In this document: piece by piece, positions 1 to 11,600 of the stretch | Layout of the letters: every line of letters begins with the position of its first letter | Numbering within the stretch: the stretch's first letter is position 1 | Assembly (NCBI GenBank): GCA_021613335.1 | Contig: JAJTWR010000365.1 | Coordinates: 3,083,396-3,147,395 of the forward strand | DNA: 64,000 bases | From: Whitmania pigra | Taxonomy: Eukaryota; Annelida; Clitellata; Hirudinida; Haemopidae | Reading direction: 5' to 3' | Program-made: the position numbers and the translations under genes | Notes under the pieces: model-generated | Databases searched by the model: none | Seen by the model: the letters and a program-made list of their open reading frames with translations, nothing else | Told to the model about the DNA's origin: nothing

Positions 1-38
1 AATTCTATGATATAATAATATTAATCACGTCAAACTAG

Positions 39-884
39 GTCTGGGTGAAAGGGGGGATCCATCCTATCTGGATGGCGTGGACCAAGAGACCATCATGAAT
101 GTTGTCAAGAGGGAAAAGTTCAATAAGTTACTTAGCGATCGGATGTCGCTTGACAGAAGTTTGCCTGATTACAGGATTGAGGAGTTGGTTGATTGAATGC
201 GATCTTTACGAAATAGCTTTTACAAGTATTATTACATTCGAACTATCATAATTTAAATTATTATCCACTTATTGATAAAGGTAAGTATATCACAAAGTTA
301 CCAAGATTTTAAAATCTTGATTTCAGATGCAAATCACTGAAATATCCTGCAATACTTCCAAGAGCCAGCGTCATCATCGTCTTCTGCAACGAAACCCCTT
401 CAGTTGTTCTTAGAACAGTTCACAGCGTCGTGAACAGAACACCTCCACAATATCTTCATGAAGTCATTCTTGTTGATGATGCCAGCGACCGAGGTTAGTT
501 AGTTAGTTAAATAAAATTTAAGGTCATCGTAACAGATAACAGTTCTTGACAAGTTACAGTTAATCAATCATTCACAAAAAAATTATTAAACTTATCTAAA
601 AATATTCTGTCTATAGTTATAGACTATATATATACAATGAAATCTTTATATCTTTTATTTCCTGGTAGACGATTTAAAGTTTCAAGTAGCAGATCATTTG
701 AGAGAAGCCTATCCAGATGGGATAGCAAAACTGATCAGATCAGAAGATAGATTGGGTTTGATCCGAGCGAGGATGAGAGGAGCTGTGGAAGCAGCTGGTG
801 ATGTTTTGGTTTTCCTCGATGCTCACTGCGAAGTCACCTTCATGTGGTTGGTGATTGATTATTCCCTTGGTTGAACGCCTGTTC

Positions 885-934
<50 letters not shown>

Positions 935-1014
935 TTATTATTATTATTATTATTATTTATTATTATTATTATTATTATTATATTATTATTATTATTATAT
1001 TATTATTATTATTA

Positions 1015-1112
<98 letters not shown>

Positions 1113-1212
1113 TATTATTATTATGTATTATTATTATTATTTATTATTATTATTCTTATTATTATTATTATTATTATATTATTATTATTTATTATTATTA
1201 TTATTATTATTC

Positions 1213-1290
<78 letters not shown>

Positions 1291-4200
1291 GTTATTATTA
1301 TTCTTATTATTATTATGTTATTATTCTGTTCAAATGTTTTGTTCACTTGCACTTTCAAACATCTTCTAAGCTCACGATTATTATTAACTCTTTGCTCTAA
1401 CTGATAGTAATATTATGTTTGCATTTGGCAAACGCAATTGCGTAAAATGTTTTTATATACATATAAAATAATATATCCTCCCAGATGTAATTGATAAAAT
1501 TGTTTTCTGAGATTACTTATATGGAGTTTGCATTAGGAGGCTCTAATTTAACTTGAGTTAAAACTCCATTTAGATTAAATTGTATCGATGAAAATGTAAT
1601 AATTTGACATTGAAAAAAAGAGAATTGTTAATTTAAAATTTAATTTAATGTGTTACATACCGATTTAGGTTGGAACCTCTTCTGAACAGAATACAAGAAG
1701 ACAAAACAGTGGTTGTGTGCCCCCTCATTGACCTCTTATGCACCCAAACTTTGAGGTTTTCTAGAAATGGCGGTGGAAGTGCAGGAGGATTTGATTGGAG
1801 TTTGTCTTTCGATTGGATTCCAATACAAGCGAAAGAAATGATGAGAAGGAAAAATGAAACTTTTCCAATAAAGTTTGAAACTTTAACTTAATTGCATTAG
1901 GAGGCTCTAATCTGCATCTAATATCGTAATTTAAAGTTAATGAAAAAATTAAAACAGAATAATTGAATCTTTTTAAAAATATGCAAATTTAATAAAAACA
2001 TAAAGAGCCTTGTATTAAGGACATGCCATGAACTTGGTTAAACCATTAACCTTCCGAAGGTCACCAGCCATGGCAGGTGGTCTGTTTGCAGTGGATCGGC
2101 AGTTCTTCTTCAGACTGGGTGGCTACGACATTGGCATGCATATCTGGGGAGGTGAGAACACTGAAATGTCGCTCAGGGTAAGGGGTACTTTTATTCTGCA
2201 GTAGCCTTTGTTAAATTCGGCACCCCGTCATAATAGCCCGGCGACAAAATAGCCCCGTCAAAATAGCACCATCAAAACATAAAGCTCATTTCATTTAATC
2301 AAATTTGAAATAAGTTATAGGTTAATGTATCAACTCTTATAAATATTTTTTTTAAAGATACATTGACGGGGATGGTTTGACGGGGCTATTTTGTCGCTGG
2401 GCTATTTTGACGGGCCACCGTTAAATTCATGTTAAGTTCTGTTGATGTATTTCTTTATTTAACAATTTTAGTGCAGTGATATTTGATAAACATTGTTTAT
2501 CTCCTTTTAAGCATTTTGCTATAGAAATTAAAAAGTGTTATGAAAATAATATGTGCTGTTTTATAATTGCTATTACTATTAATATATTATTAACTTAGCA
2601 ACTGCATTTAAACACAATAATATAATTATAATTTATTCCGTGTGGAAACGGATGGAACTTGTTACAGCAATTTATGATTTAAAAAGTACTTTAATAATTT
2701 TATTTTGCAAGGAATTCAAATTGTGTTAAAATATGTTTTGTTTTTAAGACTTGGATGTGTGGTGGATCGTTGGAGTTCATTCCGTGCTCCAGAGTTGGTC
2801 ACCTTTACCGATCTGCCTTTCCATATTCCACTGACAGCAAGTTATCAATTCCACTTAACAATTTACTTTTAAATATTATTAATGAGTATGATATTAAACT
2901 ACATTTACTTTAATTTAATTTAATGTTTGCTCATAAATTATTATAATTATATTAAACAAAATTATTTCTGATCATGTTTGGAATTAATTTCATTTCAGCT
3001 GTTCAAATTTCTTATTTAATAGATAACAATTTACGTTCAAATTTCTTATTTAACAGATAAAAATTGGTACATCAATCCAAAAAGGGTGGCTGAGGTTTGG
3101 CTGGATGAATACAAAAGAATATTTTATCTTCATAGACCGGAACTCAAAGTTAACTAATAACCATTTACTTAATTATTAAACAGCACAGTATTTTTGAATT
3201 GTAATCCTAGAAAAAATATATTAAAGAATATTCATTAAAATTTCAGATTCTTGATGCTGGAAACCTGAGCGAGAGAATAGAACTGCGAAATAAACTAAAA
3301 TGCAAGTCATTCAAATGGTATTTGGACAACGTGTTTCCTGAACTTTTTGTTCCTGATGAAAATGTTCGTGCTTACGGAAGTGTCAGTAATCCATTGTTAC
3401 ATGCATTATTACATTATTGCTTTATTCCACTTAAGTAACTTTAATTATTTTAATAATTAACTATAATTTTCTTAATATTGTTAAACTTTTAATATTAATA
3501 TCTCATTTCTTCTCCAAAAAACCTAAAATTCTGTAAATGCAAGGTTTATATTTATCTTCTAAAAAAGAACAATTAATAATTTGAAAGATTTGTTTAAATG
3601 GCTGTACAAAAATTTAAGTACAAAGATTGAGCTTAATAATTATTAAACAAAATAGATCTCAAAGCACATCTCAACTACCCAAATGATGAAGAGCAATTAC
3701 AAGCTTTAAGTTAAACAATTTTCTCATTGAATTAGTGAACAAGAACAATTACTAAATACTATTAAATTAAATATTTATTAAATCAAGATAAAAGTAATAT
3801 TTAATATAAATTTACAGATTTGCCTTCGATTTGGAAACAAATGTTGGGATTCTCTAGGAAAAGACTCGGGTTATTCCTCGTACACAATTAGTCTTTTTGA
3901 TGACCAACAGGGCACCAGTCTTAATCAGGTCTGCATGGAATCACAAATAAATTCAAACAATTGAAGTCATCATGGGCTAATTAGAAGCAAATAAATTAAT
4001 AGTACAATTTATAATTAATTAATTAAAAACAAATATTACAATTTAAGTATTTATTAGTCAAGCTAAATGTAACATTTGATTGAGCACGACTAATTAATCT
4101 AAAAAAGATAACTTTTTGTGACAAATAAAATTTCATAAACATTATTTGAATCAATCAATTAATTACTAATATTAATTAACCAATTACTTATGTAATTATG

Positions 4201-4803
4201 TTAAATAGTATAATTGTAACTACTTAATTCTTTAACTTGTTGATACAATGGTATATTGATGAAACGACTGTTTAACTTACTATTTAAGTTATTATACATT
4301 TTAAATTCATTGCAGTTATTTTCGCTGGACAAAGAAAACAAAATCAGAAAAGAAAACAGATGTCTCATTGTCGTTGAACGAAAACATAGATCAGATGTTG
4401 TAATGGAAAAATGTTCCACAAATGACGGAATTCGTGTGGATTACTTCAAGGTTCAGATTTTTTTTAGTTATATCGGATTGTTTAATATCTATCAAATAAT
4501 GATTATTAATAAGTTTAAAGCAAATTGATAACATAATGCCACATTAATTTTAAATTTAAAGGTAATTAAGATAATTGTTAGGCATCATGTAACATTTTAT
4601 ATTACTAAACATATTAGTTGATTTTACAACATTATTTAAATCGTGTTAATTATGCATCCAAGGATTCCGGTTTATTAATGTTGGAGAATGACAGGTGCTT
4701 TGAAGCAGTCTTCAGCAAGAAGTGGAAACAACATACACTAGTGGTTTCAACGTGTGGTTTGAAAGATAATCAGATATGGAATTTTCAAGTATTTGTGGGA
4801 TGA
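39..4803 (+). CDS. GALNT: Polypeptide N-acetylgalactosaminyltransferase (GT27), 3' eleven exons, 5' partial
   Basis: Transfers GalNAc from UDP-GalNAc to Ser/Thr in the Golgi (mucin-type O-glycosylation). Exons with matching phases throughout: 39-183, 327-493, 669-846, 1669-1872, 2060-2177, 2749-2836, 3057-3148, 3247-3381, 3818-3928, 4316-4450, 4663-4803 (about 504 aa, stop TGA). Visible signatures in order: [19 protein letters not shown]; the metal-binding DxH in [66 protein letters not shown]-terminal ricin-B lectin domain follows, with KCWDS, RCLIV and RCFEA cysteine repeats and the final NQIW. The cytoplasmic tail, membrane anchor and early stem must lie upstream of base 1. The wording near RPELK...[10 protein letters not shown] resembles the GALNT11/pgant35A branch, but the subfamily is a guess. 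The first exon's 5' edge (acceptor at 38) is less sure. One intron uses a GC donor (2837). Confidence 0.93.
885..1326. repeat. (ATT)n microsatellite in GALNT intron 3
   Basis: About 440 bp of nearly pure ATT/TTA, broken by single-base slips and rare C or G. It lies between the DAHCE exon (ends 846) and the exon starting at 1669. It creates long fake Tyr/Ile/Leu ORFs. Confidence 0.97.
1529..1911. repeat. 19-bp direct repeat bracketing GALNT exon 4
   Basis: TGCATTAGGAGGCTCTAAT occurs exactly at 1529-1547 and again at 1893-1911, on either side of exon 1669-1872. The upstream copy sits in the loop of an inverted repeat (1521-1529 ATGGAGTTT with 1561-1569 AAACTCCAT). The function is unknown. Confidence 0.85.
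2219..2419. mobile_element. Foldback MITE with 9-bp target-site duplication
   Basis: A 201-bp element in GALNT intron 5. The left arm starts GGCACCCCGTCATAATAGCC, and the right arm read in reverse starts GGTGGCCCGTCAAAATAGCC. The inverted similarity continues for about 45 bp through GCGACAAAATAGCCCCGTCA. GTTAAATTC immediately flanks both ends (2210-2218 and 2420-2428) and is a perfect 9-bp target duplication. There is no ORF, so it is non-autonomous. A 9-bp duplication fits Mutator- or Merlin-type transposases, but the superfamily is not decided. Confidence 0.88.
3001..3068 (+). repeat. Tandem 34-bp duplication of a GALNT splice acceptor
   Basis: The pyrimidine tract plus acceptor (GTTCAAATTTCTTATTTAAT/CAG then ATAA) is present twice in tandem, starting at 3001 and 3035. 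Only use of the second AG (3056) keeps the reading frame. Use of the first would add 34 nt and shift it. Confidence 0.75.
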
Positions 4804-4860
4804 AAGACAATTTCATTTTCATGATAAAAATGTAAACAAAATTATTAATTGATCGGTTTA

Positions 4861-4866
4861 AATAAA
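4861..4866 (+). terminator. Poly(A) signal of the GALNT gene
   Basis: AATAAA lies 57 bp after the TGA stop at 4801-4803 and is the first canonical signal downstream. Confidence 0.75.
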
Positions 4867-5721
4867 ACCATTTTGTCAAGAACAAGAAAAACCATTTTAC
4901 TTTACTTTTTAATTCATTGATTTGAGCTTTTTTTAGTTTGCAAAACCAAAAATAATAACTTCAAAGTCAAGTACATCGTAACTTAGATCGAGATTGTTCG
5001 GTACAACAAAATTTCCCTCAATCTATCTGTTCCAGTGATCCAGTATTCCACTTCATACTGTCGACATGGATATCGCAGGAATTCTCATCCTCCTCACAAC
5101 AATGAAGTCCTTACAGATTTCTTGATGTTTAAAACAAACATTCATGACATCGACTCGAGAAAATTTTTATCATTCCATTCTCTCGTGAAGGGGTTTTGGT
5201 AGATCGATTAAAAACGTACCTCCGAATCGTATCTGGATACTTAAGTCACTCAAACGATTGGCTAATTAGCATTTAGCAAATTTTTATCAACTAAAATAAA
5301 GTATGAATCGATTGGAGGAGAATATACAATGTTAACGCCCGTTCATCTCTCATTCTAAACAAATGATGAAAAATCATCAAAATTGGGTTCAAATGCGCGA
5401 AGATTTTGGTTTTTTAAGGTGAACATTTATTATAATTAAAAACAAATGGTCAGGAAACACATAAAATTTTACAATATTTAAGTTATTTAGCAGTTTTACA
5501 TAAATTCTTAGAAATTTCATGTTAACGTTTTTGTTGATTTTCAAGACTCTTTATTTGTCATTGATTTGTCCTACTGAAATGTAATAGCAACATTTATTCG
5601 ACATTTGTTAGCATCTAATATTTACTAAAATTCTTTAAACAGTTATTTGAATTAATTCATTTTAACGGATAACATCTTGAATAGTTTATTTTATGTTAAT
5701 GTTCATTTTATTCAAAAATTG
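4867..5721. other. Intergenic, nothing recognised
   Basis: AT-rich sequence between the GALNT 3' end and the relic micro-exon locus. A less AT-rich patch at 4970-5260 has no convincing exon in either strand. I see no repeat family here. Confidence 0.6.
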
Positions 5722-7115
5722 TTATGATTTTTTATAATTTAATGCTAAATTTTTAATTCCTTTATCATCGTCGTCATCGCTATCAGTGGAATATGATGCA
5801 GATTTGTTTGAACCAAACAAAGAAATAAATTTAACGCAAGAATGCGTTAAAATACATCGGTGCCAACAACTCTAAATTATTTAATTAAATAAATTAATTA
5901 ATAAATAAATTATTTGTTAAATAATTTATCAACAATGGAGATGTCGCCAGATCTTCAATGCCTGGCAAAGCGACTGAAATAACAAATAGCTATTTAATGG
6001 CATTTAAATATCTTTTAATTTAACGTTACAAATTTAAAAATTGTACTAAAAAATTAACCTGTTAGCCCGACTATATTACCTGCAAATGTAATTTTCATGG
6101 AAAAAATAAAAAAACGAAGTATTTTAAACCTAATAACATTTGAATTAAAAAAAGATTTATTGAAAAAATTAATAAATAATTGATTTTAAAAATTAACATT
6201 GGTCCAAGTCCTGAGTTCAGCAATCCTGAAATCATTTAATTCAAATTATAAAAATTAAAAACGTAAATAAGCAACAATAGTAATTACTTATTCATAAACG
6301 TATACTTAGTTATAAAAATTTCAGATGTAACCATTGAAGTAATTATAAAATTTCTATAAGTTCCTAAAAGCTTTTTGATCATAGTCACCGGCTACAAACA
6401 GAAAGTACGGGAATACAAGTATATATTTTACATTGTATAATATAATTTGTGTAATATGGTGGTAATTCATGAATTCCACAATTGAAATAAAATATTTTTA
6501 TTATTGCCATTATTATTTATAAATTTTGTTGAATAATAATAATAAATATTATTAAGATATAATTTTTAAAAAAACCTCCTGTTAAGTCTTCAAATGGAGG
6601 TACTGAAAAAAAAGATCACTTAAGTACTATGTGGCAAGTAATTCAATCTCGAAAATCAAGTTTCATCAACTTTATTCACTGATATTTAATTTATCAATTG
6701 TAGCTTCAATTCTTAGATTAAACAGTTTGAATTTCTAAATTAAATATTGGATATAATTTTTAATAAAAAAATAACATTCTTACTTTTGTGCAAATTAGTA
6801 ACACGAAAATAATTTAAACAATATTTGATTTAAATTACTTTAAATATAGTGATTAAAAAAGCACTCCTCATATTTTCATACCTTCCTTCAATGGTTCTTT
6901 TACTAAAATCACAAAATATTTTAGGCTTATTAGTTTGAAACGCTATCTTCAAAACATTCATGAAAATGGAAATAATACTTTTTAGTCAATTAAATTTTTA
7001 AATGCACGTAATTCTTATATGCAAAATTTTAAAACGAGTGAAATGAAATATTTTCATGTTATTGGGATATAATTATAAAAACCTTCAGCATTTCCTGAGC
7101 CTTCAAGTGGAAGTA
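5722..7115 (-). pseudogene. 5'-truncated, partly decayed relative of the micro-exon secreted-protein genes
   Basis: Reading leftwards, small exons align one-to-one with those of the two copies upstream. They are 7083-7115 (33 nt, LPLEGSGNAE), 6576-6602 (27 nt, PPFEDLTG), about 6365-6391, 6198-6225, 6059-6079 (21 nt, NIVGLT), about 5930-5973, and a final exon near 5722-5800 encoding SASYSTDSDDDDDKG. Several splice sites are lost: the final exon's acceptor reads CAA instead of CAG, and the exons at 6391, 6225 and 5973 lack a frame-keeping donor. No signal-peptide exon exists between 7116 and the next gene, where a repeat and the duplication boundary intrude. It has one 3-exon cassette where the intact copies have two. 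It is most likely a dead paralogue. Use as distal alternative exons of the neighbour is possible. Confidence 0.6.
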
Positions 7116-7138
7116 CTGAAAAAAGGTTTTAAGTTCGA

Positions 7139-7291
7139 GGGCACCCCGTCATAACAGCTCCGACAAAACAGCCCCGTCAAAATAGCCCGGCGTCAAAATA
7201 GCCCAGGACGGAAAAATCCCGTCAAAATGGCCCCGTCGAAATAGCCCCGACAAAATAGCCCGGCGATAAAATAGCCCCGACAAAACAGCCC
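7139..7291. repeat. Head-to-tail GTCAAAATAGCCCC repeat cluster
   Basis: It starts GGCACCCCGTCATAA like the MITE at 2219. All following units (GTCAAAATAGCCCGGC, GACAAAATAGCCCC and variants, about ten in 150 bp) point the same way, with no inverted right arm. The GC content is far above the surroundings. It is probably an expanded or broken end of the same MITE family. Confidence 0.8.
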
Positions 7292-7309
7292 CATGATAAC
7301 TCCATAAAT

Positions 7310-7480
7310 TATTTAATAAATTTTATTCAATCAAATGTGCAACAGTCACTCCATTCATAAGACAATTGACAATAAATATACTGCTTAGAAAAATGAGTGT
7401 TTTTATTTTTATCTTAATAATAAAATTGATATATTAAATAAATAAATGTAATTATCAGTAATTGTAATTGATCTTCATTT
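7310..7480. repeat. Boundary repeat J1 (left edge of the duplication)
   Basis: About 170 bp beginning TTTTATTCAATCAAATG and containing CAGTCACTCCATTCATAA and AATAAATATACT. Related copies lie at 12217 (J2) and 17305 (J3). Confidence 0.85.
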
Positions 7481-7689
7481 ATATAGCGCCACATGCATAG
7501 CGTCAAAAGCACTTTCTTAAACCATTTATATAGCGCTCCTTCCAAGGGCGCTGGCGGTAGTGCATGCTGGGTTTCGAAAACGATACATTACAGCACGACA
7601 CTTATTGACATGTGTATAATTAAGTAAATACACGTCTGTAAACATATACGAAAAATCCAATATAAAATAAATTTAAAAACATTTTTAAG

Positions 7690-7966
7690 TTAAACAGACA
7701 ATTTTTTCTACATGTGACGAGCATTTCAAAATTTTCGAATTTGATTGTGGTGAAAATTTGTTTGACCATCTGATAGAATTTAATGACATTATGCTACTGT
7801 TTCTCAGATATGATTTTGTGAAAAAGTTAAACGGACAATTTTTTCTACATGTGACGAGCATGTCAAAATATTCGAATTTGATTGTGGTGAAAATTTGTTT
7901 GACCATCTGATAGAATTTAATGAATTTAATTGCTACTGTTTCTCAGATATGATTTTGTGAAAAAGT
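7690..7966. repeat. 137-bp tandem repeat, two units (copy 1)
   Basis: Units start at 7690 and 7827 with TTAAACRGACAATTTTTTCT and end GATTTTGTGAAAAAG. The same pair is at 12780-13055 in copy 2. It may derive from the hAT/ZBED-like fragment next to it. The minus-strand ORF across it is not a credible gene. Confidence 0.85.
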
Positions 7967-8061
7967 GGTACATTACAACTGATAACGATCCGCATAAGTA
8001 TGTTGTTGCGAATGGGATGTGAAGACGCCTAGTGCTTTTTCACAACGTCTTGGAAACATAT

Positions 8062-8291
8062 TTATTGTTGAACACCAAAACTTTTAAAAGTTTTGTTTTC
8101 AAATTGCCTTTCAAGATCACGATTTGTCCACAATTCAAAAAGATCTTTCTTCAGCTCTTCATCATATGACATATTATTCAAATTGTAAGAATATGGATTC
8201 GTGATCCATTCTACTGAAACTTTCAATTCTCCAGCTGGAAAACTAGACTGGGTAACTTTAGAAAGAGTCGTTATATTTTTCCCTGCTGGTT
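8062..8291 (-). pseudogene. ZBED/SCAND3-like (hAT-derived) protein fragment, copy 1
   Basis: A minus-strand open stretch ending at TAA (8062-8064) reads ...ELKVSVEWITNPYSY, then LKKDLFELWTNRDLERQFEN. It resembles the W(V/I)xNPF...ELxxLxxDxxLKxxF segment of domesticated hAT-like proteins (ZBED5, SCAND3, GTF2IRD2 type). There is no start codon, zinc finger or DDE core nearby, so it is a transposon or pseudogene remnant. It lies just 3' of the micro-exon gene. Confidence 0.6.
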
Positions 8292-8600
8292 AAGTATAAC
8301 ACGTATTTAACTTAATATCACCATTTATTTGCCACTTTGTTAAAATCATTTACGTATTACCTGTAAAACGTAATAATCTTTTTTAAGGTTCAAATTATTA
8401 AAACTTAAAGCATCTGTTATTTTAACTAAAATTTAAGTTTCACAAATTTTAAACCAGACATTGCTTTTGCAATTGCATTTCAATTTTGACGGTTAACATA
8501 AAGTGACTTCAATCCTTGTTTTATTTTGCCAGGAATTTATTTTATGTCAATGAACATTTTCTTGAAAAGGTGTTTTGATTTTCAATTGATGCTAAAAGTT

Positions 8601-11600
8601 TTATTCTTTATGTTCGTCTTCGTCGTCACTGGAATTTGATGCAGAGTTATCTGAAGAAATAATGAAATGAATTTAACTCAGGAATGAAAGATGTTTTGGA
8701 TTAAAAAAATCTAAATTATTTATTTAATTTATTATTGACTCTCACCGGTTATATGCTTGGCATGCTTATTGACTGAAATGTAAACAAGTGGCACATTAAT
8801 ATAATTTAAATTAACTAATTTTTAGTTTAATGTGAAAGAAATTTGAAAATTGTAATTAAAACGTAACCTGTTACTCCTGCCAAGTTTCCGCCTACAAACG
8901 TAATTTTATTATACAACCAATTAATTTTAACGGAACGAATTATTTCAAATTTAACAAAATTAAAGTTTTAAATATTAAAAAAAAGATTAGTTTTTGGATT
9001 TAACAATCAATATAAAGATGCCATCAGCCACCTTGTGATCCATGTTCAGATTTTATAGCTCCTAAAATATGTAATACAAATTATAACAAAAATATTAAAG
9101 ACAAATCATTAAAAAAAACAATAATAACTTATTCACAAACCTGTAGTTAGTGATAAAATTTCAGATGCATTTATTAGAAGATTAATTTATAAATTCTTAA
9201 AATCCTACTTTTTTGGATTCCAGCTTCCACAGAGGCTAAAAACAATTAGATACATTAAATTTAATATTTTAATGTGAAAGTTGAAAATCTTAAAATTGTA
9301 ATTAAAAAGTAACCTGTTACTCTTGTCAAGTTGCGGCCTACAAACGTAATGTTTTTATGTTAAGACGTTACAAAGTAACATAAATAAAATTTTAAATTAG
9401 ATTATTTTATTTTAAAATTTTATTAAAATTCTAGATTGTTATTCTTTGGTTCGTTCGAGAACCTTCCTCTTTCCGATTATCGCTCATTTGTTGTTGTGGT
9501 TATCGCCGGTCGTTTTTGTTAAATCGGAAATTGTTGATTAGTCATACCGAAACTTTTTTTAATATATAATAATATAAGATTTAATATATCGTAGTATGGA
9601 TTTATTTGAAGCCAGTTTGAGTGTCGTTAGCGAAGATAAGAGGAACAAGGGTGAAGATAGTGCGTGACCGTATTTGAACAAAATGTTCAGATTTCGATCA
9701 AAGGAAACTCATATAAGTATGCATGCCTACTCTGCCAACAGAAAAAAAAAAACTATATGTTCAGCATATGAAGGTTCTTCATCTAACTTGAAGAAACACG
9801 TGAAACGCATGCATCCAACATCCAGAAGTTAAGGAATATGGGATATCTGTTGCCAACGGTTGTCAAGCTTCATGAGAAACTGGTAGCCAAAATAGCATCT
9901 TCTAATGCAGCAATGGTGGACGAGCTGAAAGCATCTCATTCATCTGATTCTGACAGTGTTGAAGACAGTTTCTTCAATTGCACAAGGTCAAGTGATATTC
10001 TGATGCAGTATCTTCAAGATCGATCAGATGACATGAACATTATTTATCCAGTTGAACGCTCTTCTGAACGCTATTGCAGCTGTTGAACGATTATTCAGCT
10101 ATGCTGGTATGAACAGCCGAAGGACCATAATGAGTGACAAACTATTCGAGGACTTAGTTATGTTAAAAATTACCAAATGTGTGTGATTGTAATAAATAAT
10201 AAAAACACCAAAAGAATGCATTAGTTCAATTGTTATTACTTAGTGACTGTTAGTACTAGGAGTTAATACCATTAATTGTTTTAACGATAATAGAAACAAT
10301 TCCTTTTAAATAATACGGAATGATGTATGATCACAATAATGGCAGCATCAAAGTTACTTGTAATTTTTACTTAAAAGTAACTTTTGGGTGCTGTAACTTT
10401 TCACTTTTACTTGAGTAACTTTTTGAGACAATACTCTTACTTATACTTAAGTAGCTTTTTGAGCTATTACTTTTACTTGTAACTAATTACCGAAATGAGG
10501 TAATTTTTACAACACTGTTAAAAAGTAACCTGTTACTCTTGTAAAGTTGCGGCCTACAAACGTAATGTTTTTATGTAAAAATATTAACCAATTAATTTTA
10601 ACGGAACGAATATCAATTTTGATACGAAAATACGAATTTTTCAAATTTAACAAAATTTAACTTTTAAGTATTAAAAGAAAAGATTAATATTTGGATTTAA
10701 CAATCAATATAAAAATGCCATCAACCACATCTTGGTCCATGTACAGATTTTAATTCTCCTAAAAACATGTAATACAAATTATAAAAAATATTAAAGACAA
10801 ATAATTTAAAATAACCATTAAGAACTTATTCACAAACCTGTGGTTAGTTATAAAATTTCAGATGCATTTATTAGAATATTAATTTATAAATTCTTAAAAT
10901 CTTACTTTTTTGGATCCTAGCTTCCACAGAGGCTAAAAACAGTTAGTATGCGATAGCAAGTTTATATTTCAGTAGTATAATGTGTTCCAGGTATATTTAT
11001 CATTTGATAAATAATACGTATTATATAACTTGTATATAGATGTGCATGTAAATAATTTTGTATTTCATGTCTATTTATATGTTGTATAATATGTAATGTA
11101 CGGTTTATATAATAAGTTTGTAGTTCATGTAACATACGAGTAAAATGAAATATTTTCATGTTATCGATATTTAATCATGCATTACCTCCAGCATCTGGGA
11201 TGTCTCCAAGTGTATGTACTGAAACAAAAACGTCTCTTAAGCTCTACGATGCAAGTAACTCAGATAGTAAATATTTTTAATAGCAACTTCAATAAAGACT
11301 TCAAAATATTAATAATGAATTTTTCCTTTCGTGCAGTAGTTTATTTACTAACGGGAGAAAATTTAGACGATAATTGAGAATATTATCATATTAAATTTCT
11401 TTAAATATGGTGATTAATATATCATATTTTGATACCTCCCTCCAAAAATTATTTCACTAAATCCATAAAATATTTTATGCTTATTAAGTTCAAACACTGT
11501 CTTCAAAACATTCATGAAAAGGGAAAGAAATCTTTTTAGGGTATTAAATCTTTAAATGCCAATTAATTAGTAAATGTCAAAATTTAAAACGTTTTTGCAC

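Noticed and set aside
855..1404. Two overlapping 177-181-codon ORFs rich in Tyr/Ile/Leu
   Set aside because: They are translations of the ATT microsatellite in a GALNT intron, not proteins.
7139..7291. Possible CRISPR-like array of regularly spaced GTCAAAATAGCCCC units
   Set aside because: Units are adjacent and variable without unique spacers, the genome is eukaryotic, and the same sequence forms the arms of a MITE at 2219-2419.
9304..10576. 59-bp flanking repeat as the hAT target-site duplication
   Set aside because: hAT elements make 8-bp duplications. The repeat is better explained by exon duplication or aberrant repair.
11177..11377. Plus-strand 66-codon ORF, duplicated at 16265-16465
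   Set aside because: It overlaps a minus-strand micro-exon (11186-11218) and its duplication is explained by the 5-kb tandem unit.
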